Assembly: GCF_018873765.1 (NCBI RefSeq)
Contig: NC_057916.1
Location: forward strand, 13,970,001-14,034,000
Direction: 5' to 3'
DNA from: Telopea speciosissima
Lineage: Eukaryota > Streptophyta > Magnoliopsida > Proteales > Proteaceae
Length of the DNA: 64,000 nucleotides
In this document: positions 46,201 through 55,018 of the stretch, one piece after another
Position numbering within the stretch: position 1 is the stretch's first letter
Layout of the letters: every line of letters starts with the position of its first letter
The notes under the pieces: generated by a model
The model's input: the letters and a program-made list of their open reading frames with translations, nothing else
The model's database searches: none
Told to the model about the DNA's origin: nothing
Translations under genes and position numbers: made by a program

Positions 46201-49200
46201 ATAAATTGAGGTATGTAGAGGGCAGCAGCTAGATCATCTGATCACCTCATTAGTATTGCCCTTAAGCAAAAAGAAAAAAACCAGAAAAAAGGAGTGGAGG
46301 AAGAAGATGGAGAGGAAGGAAAATGATGGAGGGGTGGAAGTTTTGTAATCTAGATCAGAGAAATAGGCTCTGATACATTGTTAACAAAACCGAAATATGG
46401 AATTGCTTGGATGATCAATGTGATCAGCCCAAGGCTTATATTTATAATGTGAAAAATAACACTGTGTGACAATAATACCCCTGCCATAGCCGACATAGCT
46501 AGGCAGTACATAACTTACAAAATAAAATACCCAAAAAGACCAGGGTATTCTGGTGTACATTATTCAACAGAGTCCCATCTGACCATCTAAACCCTAGTTT
46601 TCAGCCTAGATCCTTAAACCTAAAACCCGAAACCCTAACCCTAATTCTGCAGATTTTCAAACTTAATCAAATCCAATTATTTTTATCCCATAATAACCCC
46701 CTAGACCTGCATATTAAACCTATATAAGACCCATTCCCAAATTCCGATCCTAAACCCTAGAATTAGCCTAAAACCTGGTGTTGTCCATCGAACCAGCAAC
46801 CCCTTTTGCTATTGATCCTGTTATCTGGCTCCTAGTAGGTCTCCTACCTATCTAGGACTACATTACATTCTTGTTATTTATGGTCTTGCCATTCCCCCTT
46901 GCAAACTTGGAGTTATTTACAGAATTGCCATTTTCTTCCTACTTTTGGCTATTGTACAATTGGGTGAGCACAGAGAAAAACCCAAACAGGGTTTTTGGAT
47001 CCCGGAATTGTATCAATTAGTCATGTGTCAAAATTTAGAGCCTCATTCAACCAAATACCCTCCTTTATATTGGCATGCATCTCCATGTATGTCCTTGCAC
47101 GCTACAGTATTTCGACCACTGCTGTGCATGCTCCCATGGATAGGGTTTTCAAAGCTTTATTTTACAACTTGGTAAATTCCAATTTGGCTGAAACTTGACA
47201 TGTAAGCTGGGGACTTGGGGGTCTACCTATCCACAACTACCTATCCACAAAATTCCTATTTGCCCTAACATGGCAGAAGTTTTTTTTTTTTTTTTTTGTT
47301 GGGGGGGGGGGGGGGAGGGGGCTGTGTAGGTAATGCTTCCTAAATGGACCGTTTAGAAAATCTCCACCCAAATAATATAAGCAACTTTAAATCTTGAGGT
47401 ACATCATTTTCTTCAGGCGTATTATTGAAATTATCCACAGATATAGTGGGGAATTTTTGAATATCTTTGAATAGAGTTGAGTGGCGAACAAGGTCCATAT
47501 AGCTGACCCCGTTTAATGCAGATAAATCACAGATGTGGGCATAAGAACTGACATTACAACACGGACCTAAGTTTCAGCAAGTTAGAAAAGAAGGAGATGA
47601 TAGACAAGAATGAGAATATGACCTGTGAATCACCACCCAAGGCTGGCATCACTACAACAGAATTCTGATTCTCCACAGAACTTGAGGAAGCAAAGCTTTC
47701 TTTAATTGATAAAACTATGGAGGCTGTATGGCCTTACAACTTTAAATAGAAACTAGTTAGAATAGGTGTTCCACATCATTAAAACTCTATCCATAATATG
47801 AATCGACAACCCTTATTAATAAAACTTTATCCAAAATAGGAATAGGACTTCTATTCAGAAAAGACTCTTATCTATCCTTAACAACCAAGGAAGTAACAAT
47901 TACTTAATGAAATAAAACACTCAAACTAAAGTAATAAAATAAATCCTGTATACCTACATCCTACCCATGTTTTAGGCTCATTAAAGTGGCATCACTCTTT
48001 AGTTAAGAAAAGGATCTGAGTTTAGTTGAGTGAGGACTAACTTTATTTTTGGGTTGGGAATTAAGGAATTAGACAGAATAGATGTACTGGAGGAGGAAAA
48101 CGACAACAACAACAGCAACATAGCCTTAAAAAAGGCGTACCCATTGCACGAGGCTCCCGCCACCGGGGGGGTCTAGGGAGGATCATAATGTACGCAGCCT
48201 TACCCCTGTTTCGCAGAGAGGCTGTTTCCAGAGACTCGAACCCATGACCACTTGGTGACAATGGAGCAACCTAACCGTTGCACCAAGGTCCACCCTCAAC
48301 AGCAACATAGCCTTATCCCAACTAAATGGGGTAGGCCACATGGATCCTTGCTCTCCAATCATATCTATTCGAAGTCATACATGATATGAGGCCTAAGCTA
48401 AGCATGTCTTTCCTCACCACTTCTCCTATGGTTATTTTAGGCCTGTCCCTTGCTCTTTTAGTTTCCTCAATCTGAATCAAATCACTCCTCCCTACTGGAG
48501 GTGGAATGTCGTGATTATATATTATGGAGAAAATAGTGAAATTTGCTCAACTCTGTATGTTTTAGTCAAACTAACATTTACTAAGTTGGTGATAGGTGAT
48601 ATAATGTGAACTTTTCTTGAGAAAATGAAGAAAGATGAAAAATTATTGGAAATAGAAACAAATTAGAATACATTGACTCACTGGGGGATGGCAGGTGCAT
48701 TTTCAATGACTGTCCACTTTAATAGCATGATTCTTCCTGTTCAATAATTTCTTCATTTTGTCCTTACGGCTGCCATATTCCTTTAATAACCATAGAATCA
48801 TTCCACCTTTATACAGGCTTAGAGGCCCAAAATGTGTTACGGGCATCTGACCATCTTGCTCTCCGGTCAATAGGTCCAGATATCTGGTTAGTAGTGGTGG
48901 TAGAATCTTCTTTCATCTAGAGGCATGTGGATGATTGTACAGCTCACCTCAGAGAAAGAAAATCCGTCTTTCCTGTTCTTAGTGTCATATCTCTTCAAAA
49001 TTTTCTCCTCCGATTATCTTCACCCATTCTTGCCAGAAACAGGGTGGTTTGTCTTGCTGGCATCAAAATGATAGGGTGTTGCAATGAGGCTACTGATCTT
49101 GATTGAATAGTTGTCTCCTTTTTTTTTTCCCCTTTTTTCTTGTGGTCGATTATTTGTAAAATTAGACCCACAGGTTAGACCTTTATATTTTCCTTTCCTG

Positions 49201-52200
49201 GTATGCTCTAACTATGTGATATTAATTTGTTTGCATGGAAGATTTGCTTTGTCCTCCCCCTCTTTCTTAACTATGCTCTGAAGTGGTAATTGCAAAATTT
49301 GGCTAATTTATTATTGTACTGGTACTTGTTTCTTACTTTGCTGCGTCATTTTTTATGGGGGAGTAACATTACTACTTGCAAAATTTCAAGGACCAAGACG
49401 ATTCAGATCATGCTGTAAACTTTGCCAGTGGAAATGTACATCTTGTAACTACCAAAGAAGGTTGGGATGAAAAGATATCAGAAGCAAATAAGGATGGCAA
49501 GTTTGTAAGTTTTCTATGCTACTCTTCCTTTTCTGGCTGTGAAGCATCATGTATCATATTAAATGTATCATGGGCTCAAACTTTCTGGTTCCCAATCCAC
49601 AGCATCTGTGATTTGTCAAATGAACTGAGAACTATATCTTGCTTATGTGAGAAATTTGGCCAACCCTTGGAGTTATGGGAAATACAGCGATAGTAGCATT
49701 ATAATCAATGGTGCCTTTTTCGGAGGTTCTTAGATTCCTTAAAGAGGTCTTGTTCGGCAATGTGAACCTGTGAGGGTAGGTTGTTTAATCACTGCTTTGG
49801 CACTAAGTCATGGAAATGTTGACTTGCTGGTGATTCATTGAGTCCATGAGTTTTAGGGCCCTGTCTTGCTAATTTCAGGAAGCACATGCCGGTCCTCTTC
49901 TTCTAGCTGCTTAATGGACAGTTTATTGGGTCTTGAGCTCAAGGTTACTGTCAGATTCTTTCTGATCTATATCTAAACTCTTATTTTGTATTTGGTTTCC
50001 ATATGCATCGTGCAAGCTTCCCAATGGAATTCTCTCACTCTGTATATGTTAAATCCTCCCATATAATGTCACTTTGTGAGTTTTAAGACCTACACTTCCT
50101 GATCCCACACTTGGATCTATTTTCAGTCTTTTTATATGCTCTCACATGTCAGATCAGCCTAATTTCTATTTTTGACCATCTCCTACTTCAAATTTTTATA
50201 GTTCATATAAATAGACTTCAGAGAAGAGAAAGGGGGCATTTGTCAGCATAGGAAGCCAACCAAGCGAAGCTCGTTCTTAGTTGACCTATGCTGCACCATT
50301 ACTGTTGGGGTGGGGCTAGGCCTCTGAACCTACGTGGGACTATTTTCTGCATTGAGCCAGGATCTTCCTTCGTTGGCATCGCTCACTCCACATGCTCCAC
50401 CTGTGTCATCCACCAAATCATATTTACTCACTATGATCTACCCCTGTTATTTGCCCCTTCTACAATTGTTTCACACTTCCTGGATATAGAAACATCTTTG
50501 GTGGATGTAGCCTAACTCAAGCTTTGAACACACGGTCATAACCATCCTAGAAGAAGAAAAAGAAGGTTCATTGGAAGTTATTATAACATGCTAGGCGAAA
50601 TGAATTGTTTCTATTGGTTGAACAAACGGATTACTATATTATTATATCAGGCAAAATGAATTCTTTTTGAGATCTAGTACGAGTTTAAATTTACCAACGG
50701 TCATTCCTCAAAGATCCCATGTATAAAGTACTAGTTGCCTCTAACTTGGAAGCATTACTTGTGACCATTGTTATAGAGATCATGTGTGTATAGTTCACTT
50801 TTCTTGCTATGGGGCAAAATAACTTGTAACCTCTTTCCTCGTATTTGTGCATCAGTTATCTGCTTTTCATTACACCAATATTCTTTCCATCATCATTGAG
50901 GGGAAAACTATCTTAGTGGCAGAAATCCTAGATTGTGAATCACCGTGTACTACACCAATTGCACTTAAAAAAAGGTTGAATATTGATGCAAACATGTATC
51001 AGGTATTCAACATGATGTTTGATACGCTAATAATATGGTGCGTAAAAGCCTACCCTACTAGGAGGTCTCAGGTTCGAGCCTCCTAGATCTCACCTTCCCT
51101 CTCCCCCTTAGAATAGAACACCTATAAAAAAAATTATATGGTTCTCAGGAAAGGACAGGCCAGAACAATGGAAGCTTATCTTCCTGTCTCCAAGTATATG
51201 TTGTATGCATGTGTACAAAATGTGTCCCAATTTCATAACTGCTGAATTACTAACTGTGGAGGGGACCGCCTACTAAAGCTGGTTCTGATTTTCTTTCTAA
51301 AATATTGTACATGCTAAATGCAAGCTAGTATTAGAGTATTTTGTTGATATATGAAGCTATTTGAGATTGAGGGTGGACCTTGGTGCAACGGTTAGGTTGC
51401 TCCATTGTGACCAAGTGGTCACGGGCTCGAGACTTTGGAAACAGCCTCTCTGCGAAGCAGGGGTAAGGCTGCGTACATTATGCCCCTCCCCCGACCCCAC
51501 AATGGCGGGAGCATCGTGCACTGGGTACGCCCTTTTTTTTTTATGAAGTTATTTGAGTTTGCAAATTTACCATTCCAAATTTGTGCTTTCTGTTGAACTT
51601 TGCTTCTTTAAATTTTTTTGTGTTCTTTTTCTACATTTTCTGTGTAGCTTGAATTTCCTTATCTGTTCAACAGGTTGTGGTGAATTTCAGTGCGTCATGG
51701 TGTGGTCCTTGCAGAATGATTGCACCACTCTACAGTGAGCTTTCTGAGAAATACCCTACACTCACGTTTCTAACTGTGGATGTTGATCAGCTAACTGTAA
51801 GTGATACCTCTAGTTTCCATTTGGTTTTCGTCTCTATGTGCATCCATTGTTGGATACTCGCATAGATATGTAAATGCAAAGGGTTAGTCTTCACAAATTC
51901 AAAAGAACCTTTCCTCTTCCAAATTTAACCTAGATATCTTTCATGTTCAAAATTTGGGATTCAGTCGGAAAGCCTAATACCAAATAAAACGAGGACAGAA
52001 GTCTTCTGATGAAATGGTCCAGGTCAGAAACGCATCAAGTCAGCTTTTGGGGCAATGGCCAATTCATGTTACTGTTTTACTGTCCAGGAATTCTGGCATG
52101 ATTGCACAGACCTCTGTTAACAAAACTATATAGTGCCCCAACAAAGGCCTGTCCAACCATCCAAAGGGATTAGCTCTGCCAATAGTTACAACATGAGACA

Positions 52201-52460
52201 TTTAGTTGCACGGGCTATCCAGCAAATGGACTTCATATGCATTGTCTTCTAGACACTGTCAGAAGTTCTTTTATGATGGAAATGTTGTGTTTTCTGCAAT
52301 GATGCAGGAATTCAGCTCTTCATGGGATATCCGAGCCACTCCAACCTTTTTCATCCTTAGAGATGGGCAGCAGGTCGACAAACTTGTGGGTGCCAACAAG
52401 CCTGAGCTACAGAAGAAGATAATCAGCCTTGCAGATTCAGTAGCCCAGGTTTCTAAATGA
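37110..52460 (+). CDS. TRXH9: Thioredoxin h9-like, membrane-anchored h-type thioredoxin
   Basis: A small disulfide reductase. Four in-phase exons are 37110-37130, 49391-49504, 51674-51796 and 52308-52460, giving 136 residues (Arabidopsis h9 has 140). The redox site WCGPC is intact (Cys55, Cys58; exon 3) and the cis-proline is in ATPTF (Pro98). The start MGNC provides Gly2 for N-myristoylation and Cys4 for palmitoylation, the anchor known for h9, which moves between cells. [19 protein letters not shown] and [13 protein letters not shown] are h9-like. All introns are GT-AG. The first coding exon is only seven codons long and intron 1 is 12.26 kb, full of transposons. The weakest point is joining exon 1 to exon 2 over that distance; frame, splice signals and the h9-like N-terminus all support it. 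Confidence 0.88.
37131..38293 (+). other. Thioredoxin intron 1, first part
   Basis: After the duplicated start exon comes ordinary AT-rich intron with a poly-C/poly-A junction at 37261-37302 and poly-G near 38022-38031. No gene or element ends were recognised. Confidence 0.55.
38294..39764. mobile_element. Mutator-like element with long terminal inverted repeats
   Basis: Arms 38303-38589 and about 39489-39755 are inverted copies; the ends read GGGTTTTTGACAAATGCCCCC and GGGGGCATTTGTCGAAAACCC. Flanks TAAATTTTT (38294-38302) and TAATTTTTT (39756-39764) are a 9 bp target duplication with one mismatch. There is no transposase. The ~900 bp interior may be captured host DNA: a - strand frame near 38590-38730 ([20 protein letters not shown], then [20 protein letters not shown]) looks protein-like but I do not recognise it. 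Confidence 0.85.
40695..41360 (+). repeat. LTR-like sequence (solo LTR or large retrotransposon derivative)
   Basis: It has the order of a plant LTR: a TCTATATAAG TATA box at about 41113-41122, a downstream transcribed-looking part with ATTAATAAAAA at about 41158-41168 as a poly-A signal, and a TG start near 40697. A second copy and target duplications were not found, so this is provisional. Sequence of similar character continues to 41590 and resumes after the Copia insertion at 46570, so the Copia seems nested in it. Confidence 0.4.
41591..41794 (-). repeat. 3' LTR of the degenerate Copia element
   Basis: 204 bp; relative to the other LTR it has about 13 extra bases around CCCCCACGGGGCGG at 41757-41770 and scattered substitutions. 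Confidence 0.9.
41802..43277 (-). pseudogene. Copia reverse transcriptase/RNase H, internally deleted
   Basis: The frame runs from the linker after integrase into [20 protein letters not shown], then jumps directly to [11 protein letters not shown] and [14 protein letters not shown]. The finger and first catalytic-aspartate part of the polymerase, well over 100 residues in intact Copia proteins, is absent, with the frame kept; the junction is near 42817. RNase H follows, broken by TAG at 42252-42254 (after IEAYTDAD) and by a TGA near 42095. It then continues as [20 protein letters not shown] to the terminal stop at about 41802. Confidence 0.9.
43162..44727 (-). pseudogene. Copia protease and integrase with an in-frame stop
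   Basis: The protease motif is [16 protein letters not shown]. The integrase zinc-binding part has [15 protein letters not shown] and CEPCVLAKQ, and the core has [19 protein letters not shown] and [18 protein letters not shown] at 43825-43827 interrupts the core right after SDNGTE. A frame shift between 43162 and 43277 separates this from the reverse transcriptase frame. Confidence 0.9.
44875..45693 (-). pseudogene. Copia gag, ending in a premature stop
   Basis: The likely start is [15 protein letters not shown] at 45693. It holds the retrotran_gag_2/UBN2-type block ([49 protein letters not shown]). A zinc knuckle [14 protein letters not shown] is cut at 44875-44877 by TAG where a Trp codon is expected, after which the frame continues openly into protease. 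The 5' untranslated part runs from about 45694 to the primer site near 46378. Confidence 0.85.
46379..46569 (-). repeat. 5' LTR of the degenerate Copia element
   Basis: 191 bp, TGTTGAATAATG...GTTAACA read on the - strand, adjoining the tRNA primer-binding site at about 46366-46376. Confidence 0.9.
46570..48097 (+). other. Thioredoxin intron 1, repeat-rich part
   Basis: 46570-46900 continues the DNA interrupted by the Copia element. At about 47180-47230 the TTGGCTGAAACTTGA block is shared with NFS2 intron 4. A poly-T/poly-G junction lies at 47280-47315. No gene seen. Confidence 0.5.
48098..48530 (-). mobile_element. 3' end of an RTE-type LINE, split by a SINE
   Basis: The + strand reads CAACAACAACAGCAACATAG, CCTTATCCCAACTAAATGGG and then GGCCACATGGATCCTTGCTC, the reverse complement of the widely dispersed 3' end of plant RTE elements. 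Only this 3' part is present. The SINE at 48129-48297 is inserted in it. Confidence 0.6.
48110..48315 (-). mobile_element. Au-type SINE nested in the RTE fragment
   Basis: A perfect 19 bp duplication, CAACAGCAACATAGCCTTA, is at 48110-48128 and 48297-48315. Between them on the - strand runs GAGGGTGGACCTTGGTGCAACGG to GGGTACGCCTTTTTT. The duplicated bases belong to the RTE sequence, which shows the order of insertion. Confidence 0.93.
48531..49390 (+). other. Thioredoxin intron 1, last part
   Basis: AT-rich intron leading to a weak-looking TTTCAAG acceptor at 49384-49390. No element or gene is recognised. Confidence 0.55.
51030..51125 (+). mobile_element. Possible tRNA-derived SINE fragment
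   Basis: GGTTCGAGCCTCC at about 51071-51083 fits an RNA polymerase III B box, preceded by an A-box-like GGTGCGTAAAAG and followed by C/T-rich sequence and an A-rich tail. No cloverleaf or target duplication was found, so this is a weak call and not a functional tRNA. Confidence 0.35.
51351..51557 (+). mobile_element. Au-type SINE (thioredoxin intron 2)
   Basis: Target duplication ATGAAGCTATTTGAG (51351-51365) and ATGAAGTTATTTGAG (51543-51557). The body runs from GGGTGGACCTTGGTGCAACGG through GGTCACGGGCTCGAGAC (B-box region) to GCACTGGGTACGCCC and a T tail, the typical Au SINE end. Confidence 0.92.
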
Positions 52461-55018
52461 TTGCTGATTGCTTTTTCTGTGAGTATTTATAAACTAGACA
52501 GCTTGTCTTGTAAATATTTTTTTTTCTCTCTTCTCCCCCCAACCCTCATGTCTAAAGTATGTCATGTCTTTTTCTGTAAAATCAGTTGAATCGTTAGATG
52601 AACCCTGTAATTTTTGAGAACTTGGAATTGAGGCACTCTCTCTTCAAAAGCTTAGTAGTTCAGAAAGATCATTTATTGCACAAGCAAGTCTTTTCCCAGG
52701 GATAAGAAAGCAATTTTCAAGCTTCTAAAATCTTTGAGTTGGCAGTTGCTATCACCTTGGTATATTCGAATTAAAGGGTATAGAAAAGAAAGGACTGAAT
52801 TGAATCCATTAAGTAAGGTTCCAGCCATGTTGAAGCAGCTGCAGTGGGATTTACTTCAAAAAGGCGTTGCAAATGCAGTTATTTACTTGTATGGTATGCA
52901 TAGAAAAAGTATATTCATACTCTGAAAGATAATTTGAGCCTTCCTTTTCAATCGTCTATAACTATTTTTATAAGATGCAATACAAAAACAGAATAACTGA
53001 AACAGCAGCCACCCCCTCCCCCACTCCAAAAAAAGAGGAAAAAAGAAACAGCAATTATGTTTAGGGTTTAAAAGAATGGAATTGGGATCCACATCAGTCC
53101 CTTCCAAACTCATGGTTTATGGTATCGGCTGACACCGATACCGGATTGGTGCATGCTACCGACATGTGGGCATAATGGTCAAAATACCATATGGTATTGG
53201 TATTTTGTTAGGGTAAACCGTTCAATACAGATAGATACTGTTCCCATATTCGATTCAATTCTGATAACCTAGACCGACCCGCCAATACCCAGGATTCACC
53301 AGAATAGGCTTGGATCGGCACATATAATATTAAAAAATGAAAAAAAAATTAAAAATGCTAGCCGTTTGCGTGGTTTCTGTGCCATAGGATCATACAAAAT
53401 TACCGGTTAACCTCCAATGAATTAAAAGATCTCTCGTTCAATCAAATGCTCTTGCATGCATTATTAATTCACCCTATGTATTGACATAAATAGCTTTGGA
53501 ATTATTTTTTTTGTCAAGGTAGGAGAGAGAATAAAAAAAAAACTATGTGAAAGGACGTCGTGAGATACTTTTTCCATATATTTGGCAAAAGGTTTTGTAG
53601 GAAGGGGATGAAGATCTATTGTGCACCCCTCATTGCATCCGATGGCTGTATGCATGACCGGACACAAAACCTCTCCCCTATTTATATACATGGAGCTTAT
53701 GTATGTTTTGTCCAACAATGATAATATGCTCCAACTCCTATTGAGTTTGACTGCTCACCCACTCCATCACTAATGTGGGTCAACTAAAATTTTCCAGTTG
53801 TTTCTACTTGGCAGTGATTTTTAGTTTTGATTTCGTCTTTCTCATCCTCATTCCAAACCTTTCCCACTAGAAACTCCGAAACCACTTGTTTCATGGGAAG
53901 TAGAAGCGACTTAAAAAGAGAATTAGAGCGCATTGATTCTAATATAAATACCCAATTGGTTATCTATGATGATATACATGGCTACAAAAATCAATTAGAA
54001 TTTCTTTATTATTATTATTATTTTTATTTTTTTTGGGGGGATGGGGGTGGGGAGAGAAGTCTTAATAACCCACTTCTCCTACTCTTTGGATTTTCAGTCC
54101 ACACTTAAGTATCCCAATAAAATCTACAAATTTTTGTGATCAAAATGTCCTAACACCAAGTTGATCAATGTCATATTAACAATTTTATCACATTGCCAAG
54201 CATTCATTTATAAGAATAAGGACCCCATACATCTTGTAGTAGGAATTTTTTCTACATGTACAAGATGATTTAGCATTTTTTACCATTTGATAGATAGTAA
54301 ATCCCTTTGATAGACTACAAGTCCAGTTTGGTGCATCATCTCAACTTTATAACCCCACTATGTATGGGGTTATTCCCCTTGATTTTTCAATAGAATCACT
54401 CAACCTTTTTTTTTTAAACAATTTTCATAGAGCATTATATATAAAGGCACATGAAAGAGTCATATCAATGTGAATGCTCTTTGTCTAAACAAATTTGAAG
54501 AGGGGGTGGGGGGGGGGGGGTGAGACATTCTTGGGACATTTAGATGTAGAATGAAAGGTCCTACAATTATGAGAAATGGGTTTATTAATGTGTTTTCCTT
54601 ATTTCTTGGGTAAAATAATTAGATTCTAATTTGACATCTCATAACTCGTTTCCAATCATTGGGTAAGGGAATCATGACTGGCAAAAAATCCATGCAGAGT
54701 TTGACCAAAGGTAGAAAATTGGATTTCAGACAATCACATTTCCATGTTTAGTAGAAATATCATATTTAATGTTTCTTTAATCACAATTATATCATAATTA
54801 ATGCCAAAAAATGCAATTATGTATGAGATCTGAACTTTAACCTCACAGATAAGTTGCTAAACAAATTATCCTGATGTACATAGTTTGGACATCATGGGAA
54901 AATAAACTTCAAGCTTATTTACAAGCTTCAATACTAATGAACGGGAAAAAAATTCAAAAGACACAACTTGGTTAACCAAACATAACTTATCTCCCTTTTT
55001 GATTTGAAGACAGAGTTC
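52461..55018. other. Convergent intergenic region between thioredoxin and FERONIA
   Basis: Both genes end into this 2.5 kb, so it must contain two 3' UTRs. At about 53112-53340 GGTATCGG/CCGATACC-type sequence resembles a dispersed repeat, without clear ends. Poly-G runs sit near 54033-54053 and 54501-54521. No gene is visible. Confidence 0.5.

Larger units (their letters stand above)
41591..46569 (-). mobile_element. Degenerate Ty1/Copia element with short LTRs
   Basis: It lies antisense in thioredoxin intron 1. On the - strand the 5' LTR is 46569-46379 and the 3' LTR 41794-41591 (191 and 204 bp), starting TGTTGAATAATG. A primer site TATCAGAGCC (initiator Met tRNA type) follows the 5' LTR, and a polypurine GAGGGGGAG precedes the 3' LTR. 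Gag, protease, integrase, reverse transcriptase and RNase H occur in Copia order. Short LTRs suggest an Ale/Retrofit-type lineage. The outermost bases of the 3' LTR have changed (TTAAAT instead of TTAACA), and no clean 5 bp target duplication is visible. Confidence 0.93.
49505..51673 (+). other. Thioredoxin intron 2
   Basis: 2.2 kb GT-AG intron. It holds the SINE at 51366-51542 and a tRNA-like repeat near 51030-51120. The open frames at 50288-50515 and 50847-51086 have no family features. Confidence 0.65.

Noticed and set aside
41585-46580. A 5 bp target duplication for the second Copia element
   Set aside because: The left flank CCCAAT and right flank GAGTC do not match; similarity between CGATCCCAAT and GAGTCCCATC is not at the required positions.
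50288-50515. Small gene in thioredoxin intron 2
   Set aside because: No recognisable domain, and the surrounding sequence is ordinary intron.
51030-51125. A functional tRNA gene
   Set aside because: A B-box-like motif is present but no cloverleaf could be drawn; better explained as a SINE remnant.
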